Counted from the first letter of the stretch, positions 20,943 through 33,059 are shown. The stretch: 64,000 nt of DNA from Cryptomeria japonica (GCF_030272615.1 NC_081405.1:160230317-160294316), one strand, 5' to 3'. Numbers and translations: made by a program. The notes: a model not told the origin generated them from the sequence alone.

Positions 20943-22412
20943 TGTTGGCATTTCAATAAGGATATTGAGAAGGTTGTTGATGATTATGGATATAGCTGAT
21001 TAAGGATGTTTACTGTCTTAATATTATTATTTTGTCATTTATGTCAAGAAATTGATTTTCTAATTCAGTATGGTGTTGCCATATCTTGAGAAGTATGATT
21101 TGATGAGTATAAAGATGTCGGTAAAAGACACAGAAAGAATATGATGAATAATGGGAGGAATAAGTTATTCAATGGGAAACTATTACCGAGTTAGACAATG
21201 ATGAGATCATGATGTTTAGATTGTTTTGATATCATACATATGTTATTGATTGTAAGGTTAATACTATACTATGTTACCGAGCAAAGAACCTAGTCGGTAA
21301 ACCCTAAGGTTATCGCTATCGGTTAATGAAGACATAATGTCTATCGAGTGAAGTTTAGTATTTACTGAGTTGCAACCAAGTAATAACAGAATGCATTGAA
21401 TGAATAAAAGCATTATTTAATGAAGGAAGCTGATGAGCTGGCTATGATTAAATGATTGGTATGTCGTGAATGAAGTTTGTTAAATAATCTATGGCAAAGG
21501 AAAATTGACAGGAAGATCTATAGCTCAGATTGAATCGCAATACCCTAGCACAAGTTCCAAGAAATGTATGCAAGTTCCAAGGCAGGGTAAAACGTTTTCA
21601 GATCGAAGGATACATTGAACCTGGTCAAGTTTAAAGATCTGATGGCTATGATTGATCATGGGAAATGTGATCAAGGAGATTAAGCAGTTGGAAAATTGTT
21701 TATAAATAAGGAACTATTGATAAACAATGTATGCGGGCAAGTGTATGCACAGGGATGCTACATAGTGATTACCGAGCACTGAAGCTTGAAGACCTGTTTG
21801 AATAATAGAGTATAGAGCCCAACAGACGGACAAGATTAGTCCTATTGTATTGAGCAAATAAGAATATGCTTTAGCATTTTTAGATGTGAAGTTGCAGATA
21901 GATTTTTATTATTGTTATTTTGTAAAGTGACAGAAAATCTCTTAACCGAGTGGAATTAAATTAACAGTCTTATTTGTAAAACCCTCTAGCAAGGTGACAT
22001 TCTGATTGAGTGTTTGAAATCCTTTAACAAGGTCACTTCTAACAAGGTGAAGATCCTAACAGATCTGAGGGAAATCCCTTAACCGGGTCACATTTAGCAA
22101 TGTGTTTGTAATCTTTAACATGATTTGCTTTTAATCGAGCATACTCTAGAAGAGTATATTTCTTAGTGGGTCCGAAATCCCACAGTGGTTTTTCCCTTTT
22201 TGGGTTTCCACGTTAAATCTAGTGTTATGAGTGTTATGATGTTTATATGCTTTTGAGTTTGCATGTTTAGTAGTTTTGGTTATATTGCGAAAGTATATGT
22301 TACCGAGGTTGAATCTATTATTTTTATGGAAGATTAAGTTTGTATGATTCACCCCCCTCGCTCATCTTACTAGCTTGGCATCTATACTTAACATTAAATA
22401 TCAGAACTATCA
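20943..22412 (+). repeat. Copia 1 3' LTR
   Basis: Starts TGTTGGCATTTC directly after the polypurine tract and ends AGAACTATCA. It is highly similar to the 5' LTR, with scattered substitutions, and lacks the first 29 bp of that LTR. Confidence 0.85.
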
Positions 22413-22439
22413 ATGCAAGCCCAACTGTATATTTTTTTC

Positions 22440-22800
22440 CCATTTTGTACTAATAAGTAGTGCATACGCACTCCTAAGCCTAAAAAATGTTATCACAAGG
22501 TAGCGAATAATGGGCTCAGTAACCCGTACGTGCTTACAAGTAATAAGTACTGCGTACGTGCTTACAAGTAATAAGTACTGCGTACGTGCTTACAAGTAAT
22601 AAGTACCATGTACGTGCTTACAAGTAATAAGTACCGCGTATGCACTCCTAAGCCTAAAAAATGTTATCCCAGGGTAGCGAATAATGGGCTCAATACCCCG
22701 TACGTGCTTACAAGTAATAAGTACTGCATATGCGCTCCTATGCCTTAAAAAGTTATGGCAGGGCAGTGAACTAATAGGTTTAGTACCCCGTACGCGCTAT
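22440..22800. repeat. 28-bp tandem array with GTACGTGC motif
   Basis: The unit GTACGTGCTTACAAGTAATA plus AGTACTGC is repeated four times (about 22528-22640). It lies within a larger duplicated block containing CTAAGCCTAAAAAATGTTAT and GGTAGCGAATAATGGGCTCA (twice, near 22470 and 22650). The units are contiguous with no unique spacers. The GTACGTGC/GTACGCGC core matches the subterminal clusters at both transposon ends. Confidence 0.8.
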
Positions 22801-22819
22801 TGGTAGTAGAAAAAATGTG

Positions 22820-23292
<473 letters not shown>

Positions 23293-23304
23293 ATATGGTG
23301 TCTT

Positions 23305-24360
23305 AAGGGGTCATATGGTGTCCTAAGGGGTCACAAGACACCATATGACCTCTTAGGAAACAATATGACCTCAAATGACACCTAAGGGGTCATATGGTGG
23401 GCTAATAAAATGATATATTATTTAAAGTTAAGAATAGAAGATCATACAATAGAACATCAGTAGTTTAGTTTTGATATGGCTAAGTTAGACCATATAAGAG
23501 AGACTCCAAGCGAACAAACAATGAGGCTTTGCTAAAAAGAAAGTGTAAGAGCTTGACCTAACCCTAAGAGTACTGCCTAAGTTCTAAAACATATGATGCT
23601 ATTAAATTTGCAAGGTTATAGGACTGATCTCGATTGTGACTATAGGAATTACACACTTGATTTCTTTCATGGGTATGTACCGTTCCAAGCCTTTTGACAA
23701 GTGATGATCATCATATACTACCACTGCCATGCATACAACAAAATTTAACTTCTTTAGGTGGCAGACATTGTGTAACAACATGGGAACTCTCGCATACCCA
23801 CCACTATCATTCTCCAGGACATCATCTATGTTACTCTCCCTCTTTCTCTTCCTACCAGTTGTTTCCTTCTAAAAAACATATTGCAGGTACTTTGACTCAT
23901 CATGTTGCTTTGTTGACACTATTTTCCACATCTACTCTGCTCATTAAAAACACATTCGAGAAGAATATTGCTATAGGTTTCCTTGTTTGTCATGGTAATG
24001 CACCTGTGGTTCAATTTCAAACCCTATTCCTCCTATTCAATACACACACACACAAATCCATCAGTCAATTTTCTTAGGAGAGCATACATGATAAAAATCA
24101 AAGAGGAAGTTGCAAACAAGAAATAAATTCACTTATTCTATAGAAGTGCAGACACAGTTGCGGTGGCGTATGGAGGGAGGGAGGGAGAGAAGAAGAGAAA
24201 GAGGGATGGGGTATGGAGGAAGGGAGAAGGGGAGAGAGGGAGAGAGAGAGGGATGGGGTATGGAGGAAGGGAGAAAGGGAAAGAGGAAGAGAGAGAGAGG
24301 GAGAGGGAGAGAGGGAGAGAAGAAGGAGGGGGGAGGGAGAGGAAGAGAGAGAGACCATTA
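23305..24360. repeat. 1.33-kb tandem duplication, copy 1
   Basis: From GGGGTCATATGGTGTCCTAAG through a unique-looking 700-bp segment to a GGGATGGGGTATGGAGGAA minisatellite. Copy 2 starts about 1326 bp later (24631). The unique part contains a plus-strand open stretch (23694-24077) and no recognised domain. Confidence 0.85.
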
Positions 24361-24700
24361 GACAATATGACCCCTAACAACATCTAAGGGTCATAGGGTA
24401 TCCTGGTCATAAGACACTATATTATCCCTTAGCACACCATAGGACCTATAACAACACTAAATAGTGTCCTAAGGGGTCATAGAACACCATATGACCCTTT
24501 AGAACACCATATAACCCTTTAGAACACCATATGGTGTTGTTATGGGTCGTATGGTGTCTCGAGGGGTCATATGGCATCTTATGACCCCTTAGGACACCAT
24601 ATGGTGTTGTTATGGGTCGCATGGCATCTTAAGGGGTCATATGGTGTCCTAAGGGGTCACAAGACACCATATGACCTCTTAGGAAACAATATGACCTCTA
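24361..24700. repeat. Cluster of short inverted units (CATATG-centred)
   Basis: Repeated GGGTCATATGGTGTCCTAAG and its reverse complement alternate, giving many imperfect palindromes such as ACACCATATGGTGT. The unit also borders both copies of the flanking duplication. Confidence 0.75.
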
Positions 24701-25700
24701 ATGACATCTAAGGGGTCATATGGTGGGATAATAAAGTGATATATTATTTAAAGTTATGAATACAACATCATACAATAGAACATCAGTAGTTTAGTTTTGA
24801 TATAGCTAAGTTAGACCATTGTTAGCATAAGAGAGCCTCCAAGTGAAGAAACAATGAGGCTTCACTAAAAATCAAGTGTAAGAGCTTGACCTAACCCTAA
24901 GAGTACTACCTAAGTTCTAAACATATGATGTTATTAAATTTGCAAGGTTATAGGATTGATCTTGATTGTGACTATAGGAATTACACACTTGATTTCTTTC
25001 ATGGGTATGTAGCGTTCCAAGCCTTTTGACAAGTGATTATCATCATATACTACCACTGCCATGCATACAACAAAATTTAATTTCTTTAAGCGACAGGCAT
25101 TGTGTAACAACATGGGAACTCTCGCATACCCACCACTATCATTCTTCAGGACATCATCTGTGTTACTCTCCCTCTTTCTCTTCCTACAGGTTGTTTCCTT
25201 CTGAAAAACATATTGTAGGTACTCTAACTCATCATTTTGCTTTGTTGACACTATTTTCCACATCTGCTCTGCTCATTAAAAACACATTCAAGAAGAATAT
25301 TGCTATAGGTTTCCTTGTTTGTCATGGTAATGCACCCGTGGTTCAATTTCAAACCCTATTCCTCCTATCCAATATACACACACAAATCCATCAGTCAATT
25401 TTCTTAGGAGAGCATACATGATAAAAATCAAAGAGGAAGTTGCAGACAAGAAATAAATTCACTTCTATAGAAGTGCAGACACAGTTGCAGTGGGGTATGG
25501 AGGGAGGGAGGGAGATAAGAAGAGAAAGAGGGATGGGGTATGGAGGAAGGGAGAAGGGGAGAGAGGGAGAGAGAGAGGGATGGTGTATGGAGGAAGGGAG
25601 AAGGGGAGAGAGGGAGGGATGGGGTATGGAGGAAGGGAGAAGGGGAGGGAGAGAGAGGGATGGGGTATGGAGGAAGGGAGAAGGGGAGAGAGGGAGGGAT
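24631..25700. repeat. 1.33-kb tandem duplication, copy 2
   Basis: High similarity to 23305-24360, including the same open plus-strand stretch (25026-25421, sharing WELSHTHHYHS and KKNIAIGFLVCHGNAPVVQF-type residues). The duplicated frame has no known domain. I treat it as probably non-coding. Confidence 0.85.
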
Positions 25701-25703
25701 GGG

Positions 25704-25791
<88 letters not shown>

Positions 25792-25795
25792 TATG
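25490..25795. repeat. GGGATGGGGTATGGAGGAA minisatellite and (GA)n run
   Basis: About five units of 40-50 bp containing GGGATGGGGTATGGAGGAAG, then a pure (GA)n run of about 75 bp at 25710-25787. Confidence 0.9.
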
Positions 25796-25815
25796 CGCTT
25801 GAGAGGGGAAGACAA

Positions 25816-25925
25816 TACACTTATATGTATATATCTATACTTAATATATTATATACATACATAAATACATACATATACATATATATATATACATATTATA
25901 TATACAATATCATATTATACACACA
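25816..25925. repeat. AT-rich (TATATACA)n microsatellite
   Basis: Irregular TATA/TACATA repeats directly after the GA array. Confidence 0.8.
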
Positions 25926-25944
25926 CCCAAAATTTAAACAAACT

Positions 25945-26080
25945 TAACGCGTACGTGCTATTTATAGTAAAAATAGCACGTACACACTGTTTATAGTAAA
26001 AAGAGCGCGTACGCGCTTCTTACACCATAAGTACCCCGTACGTGCTTTTTATACCATAAGTACCTCATATGCACTTTTGA
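25945..26080. repeat. Right subterminal GTACGCGC motif cluster
   Basis: Copies of ACGCGTACGTGC, TAGCACGTACAC, GCGCGTACGCGC and CCCGTACGTGC are separated by TATAGTAAAAA or ACCATAAGTA spacers. They mirror the left cluster at 5955-6235. Confidence 0.65.
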
Positions 26081-26099
26081 CTGTTTAGGCTTGGAAATA

Positions 26100-26660
26100 G
26101 GCCTGGATGACAAAGCTACAGTTTAGAAGTTTGATTTCCCTCCATTTCTCTCATTTTCGATGTGTTTTATTTTATCAACTTGGTTTATCGACTTTGGCAT
26201 CATCAGGTTTACACTTCATCAAGTGGGTATTTTTATAATTGCCACCATATTTTCACCCATATTTTGAGCTTTCTAACCATATAATTTTTTTAAAATTTGA
26301 ACAACAATAACATATTATTATTGAATTTCTTTTACCAGTGTCTCCATAGTTCTCACAGACATAGGTGCACCATTTTTTAAATAACTTTTGATATACTTAT
26401 CCAAAATTAAAAAACTTTATATATTATTGTAGTGCACTTGATTCTTTACAATTTTTTTTAAAAAAAATTTGTATTTTCGATTTGTTTAGTGCAACTTATG
26501 CTTCATGCATGAACAAGTACCTAACTTTAGGATGTGCTCAATTGGAAAAATCATTAAAAAAAATACTCAACAAAAAATTACAAAAAAATACACATCTTCT
26601 AGTGCTCACTCTTAAATATATTCTGCCAAAGGATTTGTCAAAATACTAAATCTAACTATG
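26100..26660. other. Right arm of the DNA transposon, no gene
   Basis: AT-rich, with short homopolymer runs. No coding pattern was recognised. Confidence 0.45.
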
Positions 26661-26666
26661 ACATTT

Positions 26667-26742
26667 TTGATGCGCATGTCAGACACTATGTTATGTTTTT
26701 CAGAATTGATGCGCATGTCAGACACTATGTTATGTTTTTCAG
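26667..26742 (+). repeat. 38-bp perfect tandem duplication
   Basis: The unit TTGATGCGCATGTCAGACAC plus TATGTTATGTTTTTCAGA occurs twice head to tail. Confidence 0.9.
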
Positions 26743-26936
26743 AAAAAATCAGGGTCAGTTTTTTTGTGCGCGAAGGATTTGACCCCCTTAATCTTATCCA
26801 ATTTTGAAAAAGTTTAGTAGTTTGGAAACTAGATTTAGAGTACTCTAATATTTGTTGTTTGATTATCTTTATATCTTGAGTGGATGACTTTCAAATTTTG
26901 CCTCCAAGTTCAGGTTCACCTGATTTCAGAAAAAAA

Positions 26937-26985
26937 GTGTCCACTTATACCCTCCTTTTTGACCACCATCTTTGTGCACTTACCC
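26937..26985 (-). repeat. Right terminal inverted repeat of the large DNA transposon
   Basis: On the minus strand it starts GGGTAAGTGCACAAAGATGG and ends GTGGACAC. It pairs with 5895-5934. The CATA duplication follows at 26986-26989. Confidence 0.8.
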
Positions 26986-27529
26986 CATATGCATAGGTTA
27001 CAATTCTTTTGAAGTGCACAAATCTATCTCACTGTACTTAATTCATATAATAATATTTACATCCACAAACCTTTTCACATATATAAATTGCACACATAAT
27101 AGTTGATTTTCAATAACCATACCATTAACATGCAACACTGATAGCAATATATATCCGCATCAATTATTCTAATGAGTTGGCTTATTCAAAAAGGGTGAGA
27201 CCGAATTTATCGACACGCCAAAATATCTCCAAGTAGTGTCAACTTCCAATTTGAATCATAGAACACCTCGAAGAACACACTTCCAACACGTCTGGATAGG
27301 GCCAGACCAAAAACCTTTGCCCATATCTCATTCGGATGGGACCAGACCCAAAACGCCTTCTGGTAAGGGGAAATACTTCACCCAGAGTTGCATGGAGTGA
27401 GTTCATACATGTATTATATGATAAAGAAACATCGTATAAAGAAACAAACTTCTAGACGGAATCACATACATACATGTTGGACCAAATCATATTTATGACA
27501 TCAATGACAACAATAAAAATAGGCCAACA
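26986..27529 (-). mobile_element. Copia-type LTR, part 1 (5' portion of the split LTR)
   Basis: The minus-strand LTR begins TGTTGGCCTA at 27529, immediately after the polypurine tract, and continues to the transposon junction at 26986. The remainder lies at 5894-5565. It is the 3' LTR of a minus-strand retroelement. Its 5' LTR was not found in the window. Confidence 0.7.
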
Positions 27530-27530
27530 A

Positions 27531-27543
27531 TCTCCCCCTTTTT
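27531..27543 (-). other. Polypurine tract of the minus-strand retroelement
   Basis: The minus strand reads AAAAAGGGGGAGA then TTGTTGGCC. A second tract, CAAAGGGGGAGT, lies about 100 bp upstream on that strand (near 27631). Confidence 0.75.
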
Positions 27544-27761
27544 CATTGATGGCAATATGAAGTTATACATTATAAGTTTGCTGAAGAAACAACTGAAGTA
27601 CTACTGGTAACACTTAACACTACTCCCCCTTTGACAAAAATGAAAAAAAGGGTTAGAAATAGTGCATAAATAACTAAATAATTGGAAAACTAAAAAATTC
27701 CCCCTTAGGGAGACAACTGCGGTCAACCGGAGAATCGCTTAAGATTTTGGACATGCGTGGT

Positions 27762-30306
27762 TTAGGCATCCTTGTGCTTATCAATGTGATCATGTTTGGA
27801 TGCATGTGACTGATCTGCCTCATGAATGGATCTAGATATAGAATATTGGAATTGAATGGCTTGGGAGAGGTCTCTATTCATTATGAAAATTCTTTCATTG
27901 CTCAAATCTCTTAATTTGCCTAATGGAATAATAATTTTATCCCTTTGCTGCTGCAATTCATAATGTTTTTCATGAAGCTCTTCAATTTTGGATCTACTGA
28001 AACTGGATAAGTCTTTAGACAACTTGAAGTTTGCATGAGCTTGCCAGATCTTGTCCTCAATAATATTGATTTCATCTTCGATGCTCTTTGTAGCATTGGG
28101 CCACTAAAGACTATAAGAAAAGAATATGTCACCATTTTCTAGATATGACTGTCCTCGAGAAATAAGTTGTGATAGTTGACTCAAATTTAGCCTTGAATTC
28201 TGCAACAGTTTCTCTCGGTCATTCGCTTTATCTTTCTCAAATATTTCTTTCAGCTTTTTCATTATGACTGATCATTGAACTAATCAATATTTTATATTTA
28301 TTTGCATTAGGGGTGTTAGGATCTAGTTGACATTCTAGCATTGTAGCATGAAGTGTTGCCAATAGGTCCTCAACAATCTTATCCTTTTCTTAAAATCTTA
28401 TCTTGCAGATGAGAGAAATGCCTCTCCAATTTCAAGCCTATGAACTAGGTCAACATTAGAAAAATCAACATATTGCACAAATGAAGTAATAGGCTAAAAA
28501 ATTAGGGGTGCAGATCAATTTAGATTATAGATATCTTTAGTAGTACTGGAGCTAGTACCAACTACTATTACTGAACCAAGTACCTACATGCCAGACTCTT
28601 TAACCGGATTGCCTATCTTGTCAATTAATGGAGCCTTGAGCTTAGGTTCATCCTTTTAGGGATTGACATATACTTGCTCATCTACAAAATCTTCAATTTA
28701 CTTACCTTTAATAGTCTCAACATTAACCAGAGGAACCTCAAAGATTCAGGATTAAATATCCATAACATTGTCCATAACATTATCCATAGTAGATAAATCA
28801 TCAACTGGGTTACCATTATGATTATCAATAAGAGTGCTATCAAGATTATTTGATACATTTTGAAGCACACTAGTAGAAGTACCAGAATCAACAGAAGGGA
28901 ACAAGCCAAGGTTCTTAGCAATTGTCACTACAGTTTCCATGATTTCACCTTTAATTTTTTCTTTGGCATTAGCCTTTCCTGATATGAGACTACCTAGAAT
29001 TTTCTTAGTTCTTAATTTGGTTTTGTATTCTTCAATAAGAGTAGCCTTGTTATCTTGGGATAATGCAGAACCAACTAACTCTAATACATGATCCTTAATG
29101 AACCGTTCTTCTTCCCTAGAAATTTGTCTAATCCTAATTAATTCATCATACAATTCTTTTGGAATATCATTTCTAAACAAATCAGTTGTAGCTTCATATT
29201 TTACACAATATAACAAAAAGACTTCAATAATACTATTTTGATCCTCAACATTTGCTTCAGAATAAAGATGTCCTACCTCATTTGGACATTCACCCTGAGC
29301 CATATCTTCACACAAAATCTTTGAATTGAGTGACATCTTGACTTTCTTTCCTTTAGAATTTTGGACATGTATCCAGTACTGCTTTGCATCTTCCTCTTCT
29401 TCATATTCAACAATTATTGTGTTTCTTTTGGTTTCTGCTAGCTTCTTTGGGGAACTGGAAGAAGGTAGCTCCTTCTGAGTGACCTTAGATTCTCCAGATG
29501 CACTTGAAAGCCTTCTGAAACACCTAATTTTAGTGATATCCTCCTCAATCAAGTTAGCCTTATCTAGGGACTCGTGAATTACTTTCTCCACAACCTTTTC
29601 ATGATCCTTCTTGGTATGTTCCATGTGGACCTTCAAGGACTTTTCATTTGATGTCCCAAAGCGTTCTTGAGATTCATCAATTGGACTTTGAAAAAGGACT
29701 CATGTCACCTTTAAGCATCTCCTGAGTAGCTTCATAATTTAATAGAGGTACCCAAAACTTTCTCAGCACAACAACCTCCATGAAACATTTATCAGTTATG
29801 AGTACAAATGTAATGTTGTTCTTGTATTTGACAATTACCTCCTTTGGGGTTTTGTCCCTTCTATGTATTTTCACCTGAAGGGTGGGGAAGAAGGATGCAA
29901 ACGTTTCCTCTCTAGCATTGTCATTGATAAATTCTTTTAACTTATCCACAATTTGATGAGCCACCGAGGTATCCAGAGACCAAAAAACGCTACCTCATCT
30001 AGGTAACTCTTGTAGGAAGCAAAATAGAATACACAACACTAGGGTTCCATATTTGAGAGAATTCTTCTTCTTCCTACATTGTGCAAGATTCTAAAGCAAC
30101 TACTACCATAATATCTCACAGAGATTGAAATCTTTGTTCAATTCTACCATTTCATATGCCATATTGTTTGTCGTGGCCGAAATATAATTTTCCCTGTTAA
30201 TGAAATAAACCTTGTTTCTGATAATTATTGACAAATACTTAACCACCAAATTTTGGATGGAATCAATTGCTAGAGATCGATTATCAAATTTTCATTGGGA
30301 TAAAGA
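27762..30306 (-). pseudogene. Large accessory ORF of the minus-strand retroelement, decayed
   Basis: One reading frame can be followed on the minus strand from about 30306 (KFDNRSLAIDSIQNLV, NKVYFINRENYISA, MAYEMVELNKDFNLCEIL) through WSLDTSVAHQIVDKLKEF at about 29975 and KFWVPLLNYEATQEMLKGD. A 294-residue open part follows (29636-28752), rich in Lys/Glu, with EEYKTKLRTKKILGSLISGK. A further coiled-coil-like segment lies at 28022-27762 (KIEELHEKHYELQQQRDKI). Stops at about 30105-30090 are mostly TAG (CAG type), with another near 29993. There are no gag, protease, integrase or RT motifs. Its place just upstream of the polypurine tract and 3' LTR is where some plant LTR elements, such as sireviruses, carry an extra ORF. 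I do not recognise the domain. It may be an accessory or envelope-position protein. Confidence 0.55.
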
Positions 30307-30309
30307 CAC

Positions 30310-30719
30310 GCTCAAACCCATGAGATTAGGTGGAGTCGATGTCTAGTACCTACAATCCTGCAACTACCAATATTCATGAAACAACATATATATTGTATAT
30401 ATAATAATATAATTAGACAAGTAAAAGAGAATCACGATGTCATGTCATGCTTGTGACGAGTGGTATGACATCATCTCTTATCACGAATACAGTAGTAAGG
30501 TAATCACGACAGTCATAACATCATCTCATCTAATATAATCATGAAGTGGGTTTACCACTAGCAAGATATCCTCATGTCATCGTAATCAATATAAATCACA
30601 CATGTATAATGAGTGCATATAGATCACCAATATATAAGTCCAATCATCACAATAATCTAGGATATATCATCATCCACATAAATCATAATTATCACATGCC
30701 AATATGAAATGTCTATCAA
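30310..30719. other. AT-rich DNA, no recognised feature
   Basis: Contains TATATA-rich and repeated ATCACGA / GTCATGAC-like segments, but no gene. Confidence 0.4.
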
Positions 30720-30789
30720 CAACCATAAGCATCTGAGATATAAATAGATCCATAAGTATCAGCCAAAACATCATAAGAGAGTCTAAGCA

Positions 30790-32750
30790 AGTCTATTGAT
30801 GCACAAAAGAAAGATGAATCAGGGAGGGGCACTACAGATTTTGATGGTTCTCCTGTTGTCCTTGGAGGGCTCAACATTGATGAAATAAGTATGGACATTT
30901 CTTGTATGAAAAATGATAAGATTGTAATATAATGAATGTAGACATGTGCATATAATCATTAAATAGAGAAAAAAAAACCTCTTGCCTCTCTTCTTCCATT
31001 GTATCATTAGGTGCATTCATCAATGTTGTAAACGATCCTAGTTTCGTTGTATGTAGAAGACAAAAAATTTAAAACTAGATCACTCTAAATATATGTATAT
31101 AATAAAAATACATTTGATTTTTTTTTAAAATCATTCTCGAATAACTCATATCATCTCTTGAAACTATTATATCTTCACTAAAATTGTGTTCAATTACCTT
31201 TTCTTGATTAGGTGTCCTTGAGAATGACCTTGGCAAAGGAGACAACTTAGCCACACATGGCATACCCTAAAAGACTAACATAATAGATATCAACATATAA
31301 TTTAACTAATCACAATTCAAATAATATGTTTATTCAATAAAAATTGTAAGCAAGAGGTGTGCAAAAATGAATACCTATAGCTTTCTAGGCCAAATAAAAT
31401 AGCCATAAGGGTGTCATCATTGACTTGTGAAATTTGGTCCACTGTCAACACCTATCAAAACCTATATAAATATACATTAGTAGGTTAATATATATCTTAA
31501 AATATATTATTTTGAATTCAAGTTCTTATTCTGTTTTGACATGTTATAATTTTTTTTTACCTTTGATGAAGATATAGGTACACATGTTGTGGCAGGAATG
31601 GTTGGTGGCATATAAAAATCTACCACATCTTGAAATGAATAATGATTGCATCAGTTTAATTTGATCTATAATTACAAATATATTCACATTTAGAAATTTA
31701 AATTATTTAATAAATAAAACATTATAAATTCAATTCAACATACCTACGTCTAAGTGGCAAAGACTCGATCCATCAAGTCATCTATGAGCATCACATCATC
31801 TAGTGCGCCAACCTAACTACTAGCCCCACAACATATATACTCATGGGAGATCAAACCATCTCAATGTACAATGTTATCTACCCCAAAGCATGCATGGTAA
31901 TAGGTGGGGCATCGGTGAGAGCTAGGCACATTGGAGGTAGATGGTCTAGCTATTGCACCATCATATGGGCCAAGAGGCCAGGATAATTGTGTCCCATGTT
32001 GGATGATGGTGTCAATTAGTGTGGCAGCTGTCTAAAGAGTCTCCATCTCCATAGACTCCTTTAGGGATATAGGGACCATGACATGAATAACTAGTTTCAT
32101 AGATAGTGGTATACGATTAGGGCAGTTTTGTACTCGTTGAGCCCTTGGTCTATTTTGGACACAACCTCCGCATCTACCCTAAAACTCCATCCTATAAAAA
32201 TAATTGGACATTTCATTAAGGATGAAATCACAGTATAGTGCTCTCAAAAAATATAAAGGAGCCTCATAATTATTGCAAGGAGGCTGGTCAAAGAACATCT
32301 ACCACATATCCCAAAAATTAGTTTTCATGGGCATATGATTAAACTAATTTATTAAGAAACCTATTTGAATTAAGGGGCAGAGTCTCATTGGTTTGAGGAT
32401 CAATGAAAAGAGCATATATTTGTGCTTTTCTTATTTCTTTATTTTTTACTTCGTCATAGTGTAGGCCATGCACATAATAGTCATGACATGAATCCTTATA
32501 TGTTTTCTAGTCAGTTACTTGTTTGGAAACTATATCTACACTTGTCACCATTATTTTTAAGGTTATGGAAAGGGATGCATTGTGTTGGTGTTCTGAGGGC
32601 TTCACTCTAGACACTAATTAAGAAATGGTTTCTCTATTTTGTGCCAAACAACCTAATAAATCCTTTTGAGTGTTTTGAGAAAGGTTTATTGGAGGAGTTA
32701 GAGGGTTATGAAAATACAATGAAATTTTACATAAAAAATAATTATAAATA
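30790..32750 (-). pseudogene. Companion gene, diverged second copy
   Basis: The minus-strand reading includes KNKEIRKAQIYALFIDPQT (about 32440-32385), the equivalent of KNKNISKQQIYALFIDPKT in the first copy, followed by an LPLNSNRF block. The exon before the GTAATTGAAC intron start (31200-31265) and the GAATGCACCT exon (about 31000) follow in the same order as at 7876-8120. The TTCATCAATG exon is at about 30880. Many stops and frameshifts interrupt it. Conservation of exon order shows that the intron structure predates the split of the copies. Confidence 0.65.
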
Positions 32751-33012
32751 CAAAAAGGAATGTTGAGTTAGCTCTGCCACGTCATGGCATGATGGATTTG
32801 TTGATAGAAACAAAAATTCTTATCAAAAAAATGTGATTGGGTTACTTTCTTTTTATAACCCTGATCACAGTTTCATTATAAGTTTAACATGTGCAGGGTT
32901 TTAATTCTAAAATCGCACATGCTTTAAGGCTCATTTTTTTTGAGTCATAAAGTATTTGAGTTATTTGAAAAATCAAATAACTTGAACATGTTACTTGCAT
33001 CTTTGGGTTTTT

Positions 33013-33059
33013 TTAGGTGTGAGACCACTTTTTTGTTCACCATCTTGGTGCACATGCCC
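33013..33059 (-). repeat. Third terminal inverted repeat (copy 2)
   Basis: The minus strand starts GGGCATGTGCACCAAGATGG, then TGAAC, an A run and GTGGTCTCAC. This is the same layout as the two ends of the 21-kb element. It is flanked outside by TTAT. Confidence 0.75.

Larger units (their letters stand above)
14818..22412 (+). mobile_element. Ty1-copia element 1, full length but broken (7.6 kb)
   Basis: LTRs of about 1.5 kb (14818-16311, 20943-22412) flank tRNA-Met-type PBS, gag, protease, integrase, reverse transcriptase, RNase H and a polypurine tract in copia order. The 5' LTR carries an extra 29 bp at its start (TGTTGGCATTATAACAGAC...) that the 3' LTR lacks. Element 2 has the same extra segment, so the 3' LTR probably lost it between two TGTTGGCAT repeats. 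No clean 5-bp target duplication is visible (TTGGT on the left, ATGCA on the right). It sits inside the large DNA transposon and is therefore younger than it. Confidence 0.9.
30720..33059 (-). mobile_element. Second, inverted and truncated copy of the DNA transposon arm
   Basis: On the minus strand a terminal repeat (33059-33013) leads into a diverged copy of the companion gene with matching exon order, ending near 30720 without a second terminal repeat. No transposase remains. The similarity to 5895-8290 is clearest at 31970-32060 (CACCATCATCCAACATGGGA is identical in both copies) and 32230-32420. Confidence 0.7.

Noticed and set aside
22528-22640. Regular 28-bp repeats resembling a CRISPR array
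   Set aside because: The units are contiguous without unique spacers, and the setting is a plant transposon.
23694-24077. Possible 127-residue protein with a related copy at 25026-25421
   Set aside because: The similarity is explained by the tandem duplication. There is no domain or codon-usage support, and the ends differ. It is kept only as part of the repeat.
24098-24387. Open frames rich in Gly/Arg/Glu or Ser/Leu/Pro on both strands
   Set aside because: They are translations of GGGA/GA repeats. Every frame is open and the residues are purely compositional. The same applies to 25428-25947 and 37580-38398.
27010-27030. GAAGTGCACAAATC as a further terminal repeat
   Set aside because: Only GTGCACAAA matches. 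The following GATGGTGGTC is missing, so it is not a transposon end.
32422-32610. 62-codon hydrophobic open frame
   Set aside because: It is antisense to the inverted companion gene copy.
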